Origin: Branchiostoma belcheri | Lineage: Eukaryota; Chordata; Leptocardii; Amphioxiformes; Branchiostomatidae | DNA: 64,000 nucleotides | Assembly: GCF_001625305.1 (NCBI RefSeq) | Contig: NW_017803932.1 | Span: forward strand, 2,525,710 to 2,589,709 | Direction: 5' to 3' | In this document: positions 12,301-23,100 of the stretch, one piece after another | Numbering within the stretch: the first letter of the stretch is position 1 | How the letters are laid out: the number at the start of each line of letters is the position of its first letter | Made by a program: the position numbers and the translations under genes | The notes under the pieces: generated by a model | What the model was told of the DNA's origin: nothing | Databases searched by the model: none | What the model saw: the letters and a program-made list of their open reading frames with translations, nothing else

Positions 12301-13306
12301 ACCCAGGCAGTCCTATCTATTTTTACCCCTAGACAGTCTGCAGGAAAATAAATCTTGTTTGTCTGGTCTGCAGGTCATTTGCCTGGTCATTGACCTACAT
12401 GTACAGGCAAATGTAGCCTGGGTACCATCCCCAGTAGTATATTCGCAAACTCTATAACAGTTATAGAGTTTGCGAATATACTACTGGGGATGGTACCCAG
12501 GCTAAGGCAAATGACCTGCTGGCCATCAAAGTAAACAAACCATGGTAACAAGACACTAAACGCCTGCACATGACAGCTTGATAAATACAAAGTGACACCA
12601 CAAATCATTCTGCTGATAAAAACAAAGTTTGACTCATAAGATCTCTATTGAAATACACCAAAAGATTACAAAATAACAAGCTATTTCATGGAGGGATGAT
12701 GTCTACGACTTCTCCTTGTTCCAATAATAATCTGCTCGCTGTTATAGTAATAATAATTAACGTTACACCATATATAGAGGGTCACTATACATTGTATCCA
12801 TAGATTATACGGCGTGTCTATGACATATACAGAGCTTCTTTGCAATTACTGTAGGTAACGTTACATTTTTGAAACAGGATACTAGTATTTAATAGTACTA
12901 GTAACTTAAAATAGTAAGTTAAATAAGGGGTGAATGAAAACGTTACCAGGTTAAGTTTAGAAAGAAATGACGTGTTCTACCTGATTCCTTTGGCCACTAA
13001 AATCTTTCTTAACTCACCTGGGGTAATGTCACTGAAAATCCCCTGAAACAAGTTGTGATAACTGTCAGAGTCCTCAAGATCACCACTGACTACTTTGACG
13101 CTGACCGATGTCTTGTTCACCAAGGCCTGCGTCTGTTCCAGCCCGGATAGCGACCTGGCGGTGAGCACCAGGCGGGACCCCTCCCCTAGACTGCCGGACA
13201 ACTCCACCGCCAAGGAACGGCCTAGACCCCGACTGGCCCCGGTGATAACACAGAAAGTCGGCTTTCCTAGCACAGAAGTGTTCTGTGCACTTTCAGGAGA
13301 AGCCAT
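9396..13306 (-). CDS. SPR: Sepiapterin reductase (short-chain dehydrogenase), complete
   Basis: It reduces 6-pyruvoyl-tetrahydropterin/sepiapterin with NADPH in the last step of tetrahydrobiopterin synthesis, in the cytosol. Exons in transcript order: 13306-13018, 10949-10798, 10291-10169, 9644-9396 (stop TGA at 9398-9396). Together they give 813 nt, or 270 residues, against about 260 for vertebrate SPR. The start is the ATG at 13306-13304 (MASPES); the frame extends five codons upstream only to a TTG. Visible family features: TGASRGLG nucleotide-binding loop, LIHNASSLGDV (the NNAG-type segment), NITSSAG with the catalytic Ser, YCSGK with catalytic Tyr and Lys (YxxxK), then SFSPGAMDTEM and FSAQKLVQILE, both typical of SPR rather than other SDRs. 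The 1.85 kb intron 1 holds a nested transposon. No frameshift or missing key residue was seen. Confidence 0.93.
9808..10011 (-). repeat. tRNA-related SINE fragment in SPR intron 3
   Basis: Read on the minus strand, the element contains GGTTCGAGTCC (plus-strand 9993-10003), an exact match to the RNA polymerase III B-box consensus GGTTCGANTCC. About 190 bp downstream it ends in the simple tail AATAAATCAAATCAAAT. An A-box was not found; the 5' side is replaced by an A-rich tract, so the copy looks 5'-truncated. It is a SINE remnant rather than a functional tRNA gene. Confidence 0.65.
11042..11755. repeat. Foldback element of ~350-bp arms built from AATCTTGAGATT-like words
   Basis: The two arms are near-perfect reverse complements centred close to 11400. 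Outer landmarks are GAGCAGAGCACTTTGGACTA at 11048 and its complement near 11730-11749. CCCAGCGGGGGTCTTCACGC is matched by GCGTGAAGACCCCCACTGGG. The arms consist largely of short palindromic words (ATCTCAAGAT, ATCTCGAGAT), so it is palindromic at two scales. The 84-residue open frame at 11044 is part of this repeat and not a gene. Confidence 0.85.
12414..12504. repeat. 91-bp near-perfect palindrome
   Basis: Two 45-base arms, beginning TAGCCTGGGTACCATCC, are exact reverse complements around a single central A at 12459. The outer word TAGCCTGG(G/C/T) recurs elsewhere in the window (about 24050 inverted, 25099, 26220). This suggests a solo foldback of a family whose ends carry that word. Confidence 0.9.
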
Positions 13307-16300
13307 TTCCCCGGTCCACAACTTTTCGTCTGCACCGTTACTAGGTCAGCATCAATGTAACCTTTGACCGTACCAATGACCCCGTCCCTGATACACCACA
13401 TAATGTAACGTTACGCCTAACTGTTCTGGCTGCGCCTTCTAAACAACCGTTGATTACAGGCGTTCATATACATGTACTAGTCATCATCACTAGAAAGCTT
13501 TAAACAACTCCTGCAATCAAATGTGCAGCAAAGATTGAGTGTAACAAGCCGTTCGGTGTGATATAGCTAGCTGCCGCCGCGCCGCGTGCCTACGAAGCTG
13601 GTGTGTTACGCCGAAGGGCGGTTATACCGGCTATACCGATGCAGATACTAGTCACGCACTGAGACAAGTCAGGACGCATAAGAATTAGTTCAAAGATAAG
13701 AGCCTGGAGGAGATTGAAGTGGATCCCGACCCAGGAATTAGCCTAAGTGCGCCTAGCCGGTGTTACATTGCTTTACACAATCTCGCGCTGACAGGACCGC
13801 GTATTGGCCAATCATGATCAGTCTAGCCTCGAGGCTTGCCTTGCGTGCGCGTACATATAATCAAGAAGCGATTTTAAACCTCCTTGATATAATATTACAG
13901 GCCGAAATGGTGTAAGGCATTTTAGAGACGTCATTGTCGCGGCCGAGAAACGTGCTGAAGTTTTGTATACAAAAAATCAAGCTTACTTCTTTACTATTCG
14001 TCAAGATAAAATGTTAAACCAAATTATTTTATACGATCATACCATATACATGTATATATAAGTTTAATGATCGATGCTCTACTGAACTTATTTTAACGAA
14101 CGGATCGCGGTCATACGTACTTTAGGTTTTTTCTTTTCTTTTTGCTATTATCTTCTCTCCCTCGAAAAATGTGTAATATTTACCTTTTTGTAACTTGTGT
14201 GTAAATTTCATGGAGTGTTCGAATTTGAACAAAAGTTTCATGAAATTTGTACGAGGCAATTACAACGGCACAAGGTGAGAATGTACCGACACCCAAAATA
14301 ACCGCCTTTTAATAGCAAAATGAATGAAAACAAAACTGAAGGACGTGTTTATTTCACTGACTCAAAATACCTCAACTGCAATATCAGAAAAAAATTTAAA
14401 TCGAGGAAACCAATTTTCCTTGCTTGGGCATTCCGCGCCAAAACAGCAACAAAATGTTGCAGTCACATCACAGAAATATGATTGTCACATGGCGATTTCT
14501 GCTATTAAATCTCCAAGCAGATAGGGGAATCATGGGCTAGTTTAAGACGGCCATTAGCCTCCCCTTAATTGCCCCGAAGAAATAATTTAGATCTGCTTGG
14601 AGATATGATATATAAAGATTTCTGCTGGACTGCGCCAAAAGAACCTCCTTGCCAAAGCAAACCAACGGTGACAAATGAAATCGACCGCCACCCCCCATTC
14701 TGTTTGCCATGTGGTACAGTCGCGAGCGCTCGACCCCCACGTGACAATAGAGCACGCTTCGGTGAAGTTTGTCACCTGATCTCACCGTCATTGTTGCTGC
14801 TGGGAACACCTTGCATTACAGGAAGTAGGCGGGGACCTCCATGCTGTAATCTAGGGCCCTTCGTGTTCCAGAAAAAAAGGTTTTAAACTTGTTTTCTTGT
14901 CAGTTTAATAGCTAGCTGTCAAGCTGCTTGTCAGTAAAAGGCATGTTCGCTCTTGTCTGGCCTCCCACTACCTTTGGGAACCACGTTACCAAGTCAGATA
15001 GTTTCTTGAAAGTTCTAATCGTAGAAGAACAGCCTTGAATTCCTGTCCCCGTTGTAATGTGTCTGAGTGTATTCTTCAAGTCTGCTCGGCACTTCACGAT
15101 CTGTCAAGGGCATAATTAGGTTTCAGTCGTAATCTAGACATCTTCAGCGCGTGTTGAGTCGTCAGGCTCTAGGGGAATTCCCCGGGTACGAACTGCAGAA
15201 GGAGGCAAATAAAGGCTAAGGCCACACCAAGTAAATTTTATGGATGACGTCCTTTGGAGACCCTAAATCTAATGCGAGAGGGCGAAGAAAAAACAAGAAG
15301 GGCCATAAAAAACAAGATGCCTAGATTACAAATATACTAAGAGACGACAAATGTTGGGACACAAATTGAATAAGGTGACACAGTGTAACAAGCAAGAAGT
15401 CTTTTATTCATCATCAAAACAGCAATAAATCAGGTGGAACAGCAGTTGTCGTCCTGTCCTGTTTTCTGTTATTGGCAGGATGGTCTTCAGCGTTACGGGT
15501 TTCACGTCAATCTGACGATTTGTGGCACTGTCGTGACTCTTTGGTCATAGTTACACGAAGCGGAATTTCTTGTTTTTTTTTCTAGGAACAGGCCAAAATC
15601 AATGCGCGCGCGGACGTCATCCATAAAATTTACTTGGTGTGGCCTAAGAGGAAACAATGGGGGGAAATCCTTTTAACACTAATAGCACCGGGGACACCGA
15701 GGTGTAATATTTCGGTGAAGGAGATATCGTTACCTAACTTTTGCCGAGAATGTAGTTAAGATATGTTCGTTATTTTGAGATTATAGCTCCATGGTTCGTC
15801 AGAACAACAAATTTACCTTGGTTGTGGATGGGGGAAGGCGTCATCAAAAAGAAAGGCTTGCCTCCAGTCGGTTGTTTCTGCAGCAGCCTGAGCCCTCCAG
15901 GTTTGATGTTTCCAGCTAAATGGTACCTTATCTCCCCAACAACCAAGTCAGACGTCATTAGCATAATGCTAAGCTAATTATTTAAATTAGACCCTGATTT
16001 GCATGATTCATGTCAGGTAATGTTTGCCTTTACTTAATACTTCCAAATAATTGAAGCATGACATTGCCATCTTTGATACCATTGCAATATGCAAGACTCT
16101 ACTATTTCCATATTGATTATGCAGTGATTATGATTATGAGGTATTCATTTACATAACTGATATCTATCTATTTTATGTTCCTCTCTTACTGCTTGAAAGT
16201 CCTATCATAGAATGCAGCTCATTTATAAGCTTTTCTAATTAATCATACAAATTAGAATTTAAGGTGCATTAATATATTAATATATGAATCTTTACACAAG

Positions 16301-17182
16301 CAATCTACACACTTGATAACCATAACAAAACAGTAATGTTTTCTAGACTTATTACACTTCCAACGTTTCTAACAGATACAGTATGGCCCCTGCAGTTCAA
16401 AAAAGCTGCTAGGGGGCCCAAACCTATACCACTTGGACCAAAAACTACATGTAACTACCATTTAAAGGTCATGACCATGATAATCTTGTCCAGAACATGA
16501 GATAAAAAAAAAAAGGGTAATTAGAAGTTCTGCTGCAGTACCATTGAAAGCCACCTGGAGGATCATAGTCAAACTTGTCCTTCATTTTGCCAACACCTAC
16601 CCACATACCAAATATGTACGGATCCATCCACAAGCTTGATTAATGCTGTTGAAAGACACAGAGACAATCGGAATAAAAAAACATAGGCTTAGCTTTTCAT
16701 CACACATTGTACCAATCTGAAAGGATTGTTCAAAGCTGTCAGACCTATGCATGTCCTTTCTTGTCTAACTTAATAGTCTTGATTAAACATATCAGATTTA
16801 ATTGTTATCAGCACCATATCTGGACTGGGAGAAGGGTAACAGGATTTACAGCGTGTATGGTTGCATGATGTTTTGTACAGTTGTAATATTGTCGACCATG
16901 ATTTCCTTGACTCTGTTGGCTGGGTTTTGTCATAAAGCAGGAAAATTTTTAATTTTACGCTCGCCTCCTCTGTTGTGATTGATGTCATGACTCCTTTGAG
17001 ATTTGCTGATTTCCCTGTGTCGGATAATTCACAGTTGATGTCGCGTCCGTGTTGCCTCTAAAATGTGAATAATTGATGTGAAGGCTGTGTGGGTAATGCT
17101 AAACATTGTCTGCCATGTTGCATTTCAGATCAGCTGCCTAGCAGGTGAGCTCCAACCGTACGTGTACCACTTGGGATGGACC
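13307..17182. other. Divergent intergenic region between SPR and the receptor-like gene
   Basis: It contains the SPR 5' flank, with a GC-richer part at about 13560-13640 (GCCGCCGCGCCGCG), which could be the SPR promoter. It also contains one MITE at 15220-15644 and AT-rich repeat-like sequence from about 15970. Several open frames at 14320-15970 show no recognisable protein signature and overlap one another on both strands, so I call no gene. An upstream non-coding exon of the receptor-like gene could end or begin here, for example at the acceptor-like TTTCAG at 17128. Confidence 0.5.
15220..15644. mobile_element. GGCCACACC-TIR MITE, copy 2 (Harbinger-like)
   Basis: A 425-bp element shares its inverted ends and most of its interior with the copy at 6859. 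The interior includes CACAGTGTAACAAGCAAGAA and CAGCAGTTGTCGTCCTGTCC. It is flanked on both sides by TAA (15217-15219 and 15645-15647), a clean 3-bp target duplication. It is non-coding. Confidence 0.9.
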
Positions 17183-20100
17183 ATGGCACCTCCACACGGC
17201 CGTCTGCACCGCCGGCCTACGCTGTGGCTCCTCACAGGTCAGCTTTTATTTGGATGTGGTAAATTAATAGCTTGCAGTTCCACTGCCCCGCTCGTATGCA
17301 TTGTTGGGGACCACTCCGAGGAGGGGGGCATAACAGGAGATACACAACAGTACAAAAGGAAATAGTTTGGGTTAAAATTTGAAGTTGGGTGTAACGTAAA
17401 ATAGAGTCTAGAATTTTGCTTAATGCTTTTTGAGTGGATTAGGCTTAATAGAATAATTGAAATAAGAACATGGTCATGTACTTGATATCAATTTGCCAAA
17501 TGCTTAAAGTCAGCATTCTTCCTGTTGTCTGTCTGTCACATTTCAAACGTTATTGTTGTCACCGTTCTCTTGGTATTTATATGATTAACATAATTAGACT
17601 GCAGCAGTGTAACCGTTCAGGGGGAACAGGGAGCCATGTTAGAATTATATCATGTATATATTGTGTACTTATATGATAAATATTACTGTCACAGCAATTT
17701 TTTGTCACTGGGAGGTTGGGGCACTATCTTTAAGCATTCTGCCCACATAACATGAGAAGCCAATATTAATTTATCTGTCAGTAGATCTGTTAGCCTACAC
17801 CGTAGGCAATTACATGCTGGAAGGGTCTGCTCAGTAGACTATTTTACCTTTGGAGATATTTGAGGAAAATCCGGGTACTTGTACATGTATTTGGAATCCT
17901 GTGTCGTCAATTATCTAGTGCCATTTGAATGTACTGCAAATTTTTCAGTTCATGGAGATTTATTGATAAAATACTGTAAATCTTGAAATGTTTGCAATGT
18001 TTTTATTTCTGTGGTTTTTGTGGTGACCTCTCCACCTTCAATTCATTACACTGCAAATATGGTGCCTTTCTGTCCCTTCTGCTATAAAATATACACAAAA
18101 AACAATTGACACAATTTGACAGTATGCTGTAAAATCTTTGAAATCACATTCATCACAATGTGAACTACCAGAGTAAGTATACACTCAAATTTTCTGCATG
18201 TTGTCTATGTGTGCCCACTGTAAACATTTCATTTTTAAACACTGCTAATGCCTCCCTTCTCCATAATCCAGGTGACTGTAATGAATTTATACTAAATTAT
18301 AGGTATTGATGTGTCCATAACATATACAATCATTTATGTAATTTTCTTTGCAGTATGGACAGTGATGGTTGCACAATCCTCTACAACAGGTGACATGCTG
18401 ACAGGTAGGCAGGGCTCAAAATACATGTAGTTTTTAAGTCAAGTTTCCAATCAACATTTCAGGTTGCCCAAGTTTGAAGTGGTTCAGTGTGTAACACCCA
18501 GTCCTACTTTATTATGATAATAAATGTAACGTTATGTCCTTGGACTTGTTGTTCATTTTTAAGTTGCATCTTTTGTTTAAACTGAAGATGATATACACAG
18601 TAGTATCCAGCCGAGTGTACTACCAATGTTTTTATTGTTTTTGGAGATCTTGTTTGTTTAATTTGTACTTGACCATTGGGTAGAAGCCAACACTCATCAT
18701 CATCACCAAAACCTGGGTGGGCAAGCTGGGCGCTCTTCTTGAAATTTTGTCATGGTCAGTAAATGAGGGTCTGCATGGGGGGGTCCTGGCAACGGTTAAC
18801 GGTGAATTCAGCAGGGCCGATAACGCTTAACGGTAAATTCAGGACGGTCGGCAACGCTTAACGGTAAATTGACAGACTTTTTTTCGTTCGAGCTGCACTG
18901 GATTTGGTATCTCGCTTTGTGAGAAAAGGTGATCACTGACAAAATTACGTATATCTTACATGTAATGAAGCACGCATTAAAGGTATGTGTTCCCTGTGTT
19001 TCCCACCTGCCCTGGTCCCCGAGTGCGTCCACAAATAAAGGGGAGTCCGAGTCGACGTCGGCCAGCTTGCATTTTTTCAGTCTGCCCAGTGGATTTTGAG
19101 AGGGGAGCGTCGTAATCTAGGGGGGTCCGGGGGAAATTTAGGATTTTTAAGCCTTCAAAAACGCAATTCCCACATTTTGAGAGGCAAATCATGGTGTTGA
19201 GAGTGTTTGTCGGTCCTTCTGACGTTTTCATATTTTACTCAAGATGTTTGTTAATTTGCCTGTCAAGGTTGACGGATTCTTGAAAAAAAATTCTGTAACT
19301 CTCCGCAAACTTCCGGAAATTGACAGGAAAGCTGGTTCTGGCTAGAGCCGAAGGGACCGAGCGCAGAAGCGCGAGTCGAGCGCCAAAGGCGCGAGCAATG
19401 TAGGGGGTCCGGGGGCATTCTCCCCCGGGAAATTTTGTATTTTGAACCTTCAATGACGCATTTTCCTGCACTTTGAAAGGCAAAATTAGGCGTAACGAAG
19501 AATTATTCATTAACGCTTAACGCTGAATTTAGGATGACAAATAACGTTTTACGTTGAATTAAAACGACCAATAACGCTTCACGAGGAATATACTGATAAC
19601 GCTTAACGTTAAATTAGAGCGGGCCGGCAATGATTAACGGTAAATTAAAATAGCCCATAACGGTTAACGAAAAAGGGCATGCAGACCCTCGTAAATGGTC
19701 GTACATGTATATCAAAATCCATAATTATACTTACTCAAATATCCAAATGCATTTGAAATAAGTTCAATTCTTGAATCCCTACATATGCCACATGGAACGG
19801 CACCTCCTATATCATATGAAAGTCATTGTGCTCCACCATGTGAAAGTCATAAGACAGATCTCATGATTTGTCATTCAACTTCAGAATCTGTAATGACTGA
19901 TTAACAGATTATAGGTACATGTGATTGGTTATAATATAGTATCTCAGATAGTAAAGGGCTCATAGCTAACTTATCTAAGGAAGTATCAAACATTCATGTA
20001 TTGATGAATCACATTACTAGAGAATCAAATTTATAGGTATGAAATATTCATCCGACAAACACATTATAAAACAAAGAAAAAAATTGTTAAACACACATCT

Positions 20101-23100
20101 TATACTGGGTTAAATCTTATCAACCATGACTACCGGTAGCCTGTGCCGGTAGCCTGTGCCAGTGGGGATTGTATTGGATTTGTGGGACAAAGTCAGGAGT
20201 ATTGTAGACTGTTCGGTTATTACCAATTATCTGTACCTCTGTGATAACTTAGGCTGCTGCAGTGGGAGGGGGGTGCCTGCCAACTGCCAGCACCTCTGCT
20301 CCAGGACAGAAGCAATCACCTTGTTTGACTTCGTGACATGCCACAGTCACCTCACTTCCGTCACTCACTGCCTTATTGGTACGTCTGACATCTATACATG
20401 TAGTAAGATGTTGTGTATCACAATGTAATAATTGTATGCTTGAAAAGCAGATGACAGTTACTGTAATATTAAGACATAAACTACATTCATCATGGGCCGT
20501 TGTATAATTTTGAAGCTCTATATTTCTCAAGCAGGTTTAGCAAGTAATCGAACCAACCACCAGCCATATCTGTAATAAGACAGCTGATCGTTACAGGGCA
20601 AAAACAACTATTCTAAGAATGCCCTCAGTTTCCAATTGCCCTTACTGCTATAAAATTATGTAACCTATAGGAAACTCTCAAAATAATATACTTGAAGTGC
20701 TTCAAGACTTGATGAATTTTGTTGTGTACGATCTTTATTTTTCTTTCAACAGGTTGTTGCAGTTTGTTAATGTGTCTAGTCATCCATTGAGTACTGTGTG
20801 TTCCCCTGTGCAGGTGGTGAGGACCGTACCCCGTGCTGTAGAGAGAGGAGTGTGCCAGACGTGTGCCTGGGCTTCTGTTCTGGGGACACGCTGAACATGG
20901 ACAGCTCACACCTCCCCTGTGTCCCACATATTCAGGACCTCACTACATGCATACAAATGCCCCCTACTGGTGTGGTTTCTATTGATCTATAATTACTATA
21001 TAACAGCATTTTAAGGTCCTTACAGTAGAATCATAGCAATCAAAAAGTCATTGTTTTGGCCATGTTTTGACAAAGAAAGTTGAACCTACTGAGATAACAT
21101 GCAGTTATTCAAGCAACTGGGTATATTTTGAAAATTGACTTCTAAAAATCTTCTAGTACATAAACTGTAACTCTGTAACTCATTGATTAAAATGTTTGTC
21201 TAATTTCATGAATGATGTTGACTTACAGATGATGTGCATATATCCACTTTACCACCAATGATATCTACTACAGCTGGGCCTATGGAAACATCAGGTAAGT
21301 AACAGAGTCACCTCTCACATTTGTGTAAGGCTCACAACTAATCTAAAAAAGAAATTCGAGTGTTCATATTATACTGCATGACTAGTGATTCCCCCACTCA
21401 CATGCTGTTACTCAACTGTATGGACACATTAGAGCAAACACACAGAAAACACTACCTCCATTTCAGGTAATTAATTTATAATGATCAGTCCCTTTTGCTT
21501 AACCATAACATTGAATTAGGTCCTTGAAGAACTGAGTAGCTGTATACAAGTAACAAGATGTATGGTGCAGATAAAGTATAGGTTAGTATGGAGTACACTT
21601 TTGCTAGGCCGTAATGGCCTTAAGATATATCTCTCTTCAATGATATCACCCTCTACATGTACATGTAGCTCCCAGTTCTCCCAGAAACCTGACAGCAGAG
21701 ACAGTGTCCTCAACGTCCATCAGGCTGACGTGGCTGCCTCCTGTGTTGCACGCGGCTGACGTCACGGAGTATGTGGTGCGTTACCTGGCATACGGGACCA
21801 ATACCTTCCAGCAGGTCAGCATATTTACAGACTGTTGTTTGGACATGGTGTTATACCTGTACTGTAACAAGATATCAGGATTTCAGACTTGAAGTGAATT
21901 TATCAGAACAACTGAGGAGATTGTATCACATATCAATTAACCAGGACAAGGACAGAAACTGTGCAGGATTGATGAGGGGGTTCCTATGCAATCTTTGACT
22001 TCCTGAATTCCTTCATGTATGCCAGATTCTGGGACCCCATTTCCTGTGCCTGACCTTTTGACCACCTGTCAATCTTCCAACCACCCACATGCTGTCAACC
22101 TACATGTTGACAATTATACACACAACCCGCCCAAAACAATTCTTCCAAATCCATAACCGGAATTTATGGTTTTGCTCACTGTTTGTTACAAAGGACATAA
22201 AATTAACATTACAGCACTTGTATTCCATAAAAGAGAAAACTATATTAAGTAGAATCTGAAGTTGGTGTCCATTTGTTTCCACAGACCACACATCTTGCAA
22301 CAAATGGAATGTCTGTTGTCCTGGGCAGCTTGGTTCCGAATGCCACGTACCAGTTCCAGGTAGCAGCCAGGAGTCCAAATGGCACCAGTCTGCCTTCTGA
22401 ACCAGTGGTACAAACCACTGCAGGTAAGTTCAAGTCATTAATACACTACAATACATGTATTTTATACATTGCTCAGACCTAAAATGTACATTTTCAGTTT
22501 GAAAATTTAATAGTCTTATTCTAATTACACATAAGGTTGAACATTGTAACATGTAACAATGACTGCAAACGAGACAGAATCAAATTTCCCCTTATGCCAA
22601 ATATCATGAGTACATCAAGAAATCAAAACTGCTCCAAATATTTCAAGAACTTCATGATATTTCCAGGAGATGTGGATGGTATTGGATTGCCTGGTAGACC
22701 CAGGAATGTGCAAGCAGTGCAGTTCACTCCCTTGTCTGTGCTGTTGTCTTGGGACCCGCCGGAACAGAGACCTGGCACTGTCACCATCTACATCATCACC
22801 TACTGGAACACAGCAGAACTGCAGGCTCACACTGGGATGGTAGATATCATTCCAATTCTTCAAGGCTTTTAACTGAAACTGAAACCCTTTGTTTAGCTTC
22901 TGGTGCTGATTCCCTGCTGCACCCCATGGTAGAAATGTCACTAGCAATTTTTGTCCCAAAACTACCGGTAGGTGGCACGCTACCCCACCTGAGTTTGTAA
23001 ATAAGCTGTGCCACAAACAACATATGTGGGTAACAAGACATTTTTGGCGACGCCTCAGGGGCGGAGGCATTTGTGTAAGTACTGCGATCGCTTTGAAAGA

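Larger units (their letters stand above)
11020..12743. mobile_element. 1.7 kb TIR element with nested hairpin in SPR intron 1
   Basis: The ends are exact inverted repeats of at least 24 bp, beginning AACAGCGAGCAGATTATTAT (left 11020, right end 12743). Both are bordered by ATAG, a possible 4-bp target duplication. A sequence like CCCTCCATGAAA follows the right TIR inward (about 12683-12695 on the opposite strand) and recurs only after the 0.7 kb hairpin on the left (about 11755). The hairpin therefore seems to have inserted into the left terminal region. No transposase frame is visible, so the element is non-autonomous. Confidence 0.75.

Noticed and set aside
14324-15097. Cluster of 60-105-residue frames on both strands
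   Set aside because: Mutually overlapping, with no recognisable domain and no splice chain.
15770-15964. Minus-strand 64-residue frame with PGGLRLLQKQPTGGKPFF
   Set aside because: It looks protein-like at a glance, but it is isolated, has no recognised family and is followed by repeat DNA.
17078-17182. Longer N-terminus for the receptor-like protein from the in-frame ATG at 17096
   Set aside because: Starting at 17183 gives a standard signal peptide; the upstream residues would bury it. The TTTCAG at 17128 suggests the upstream part may be intron.
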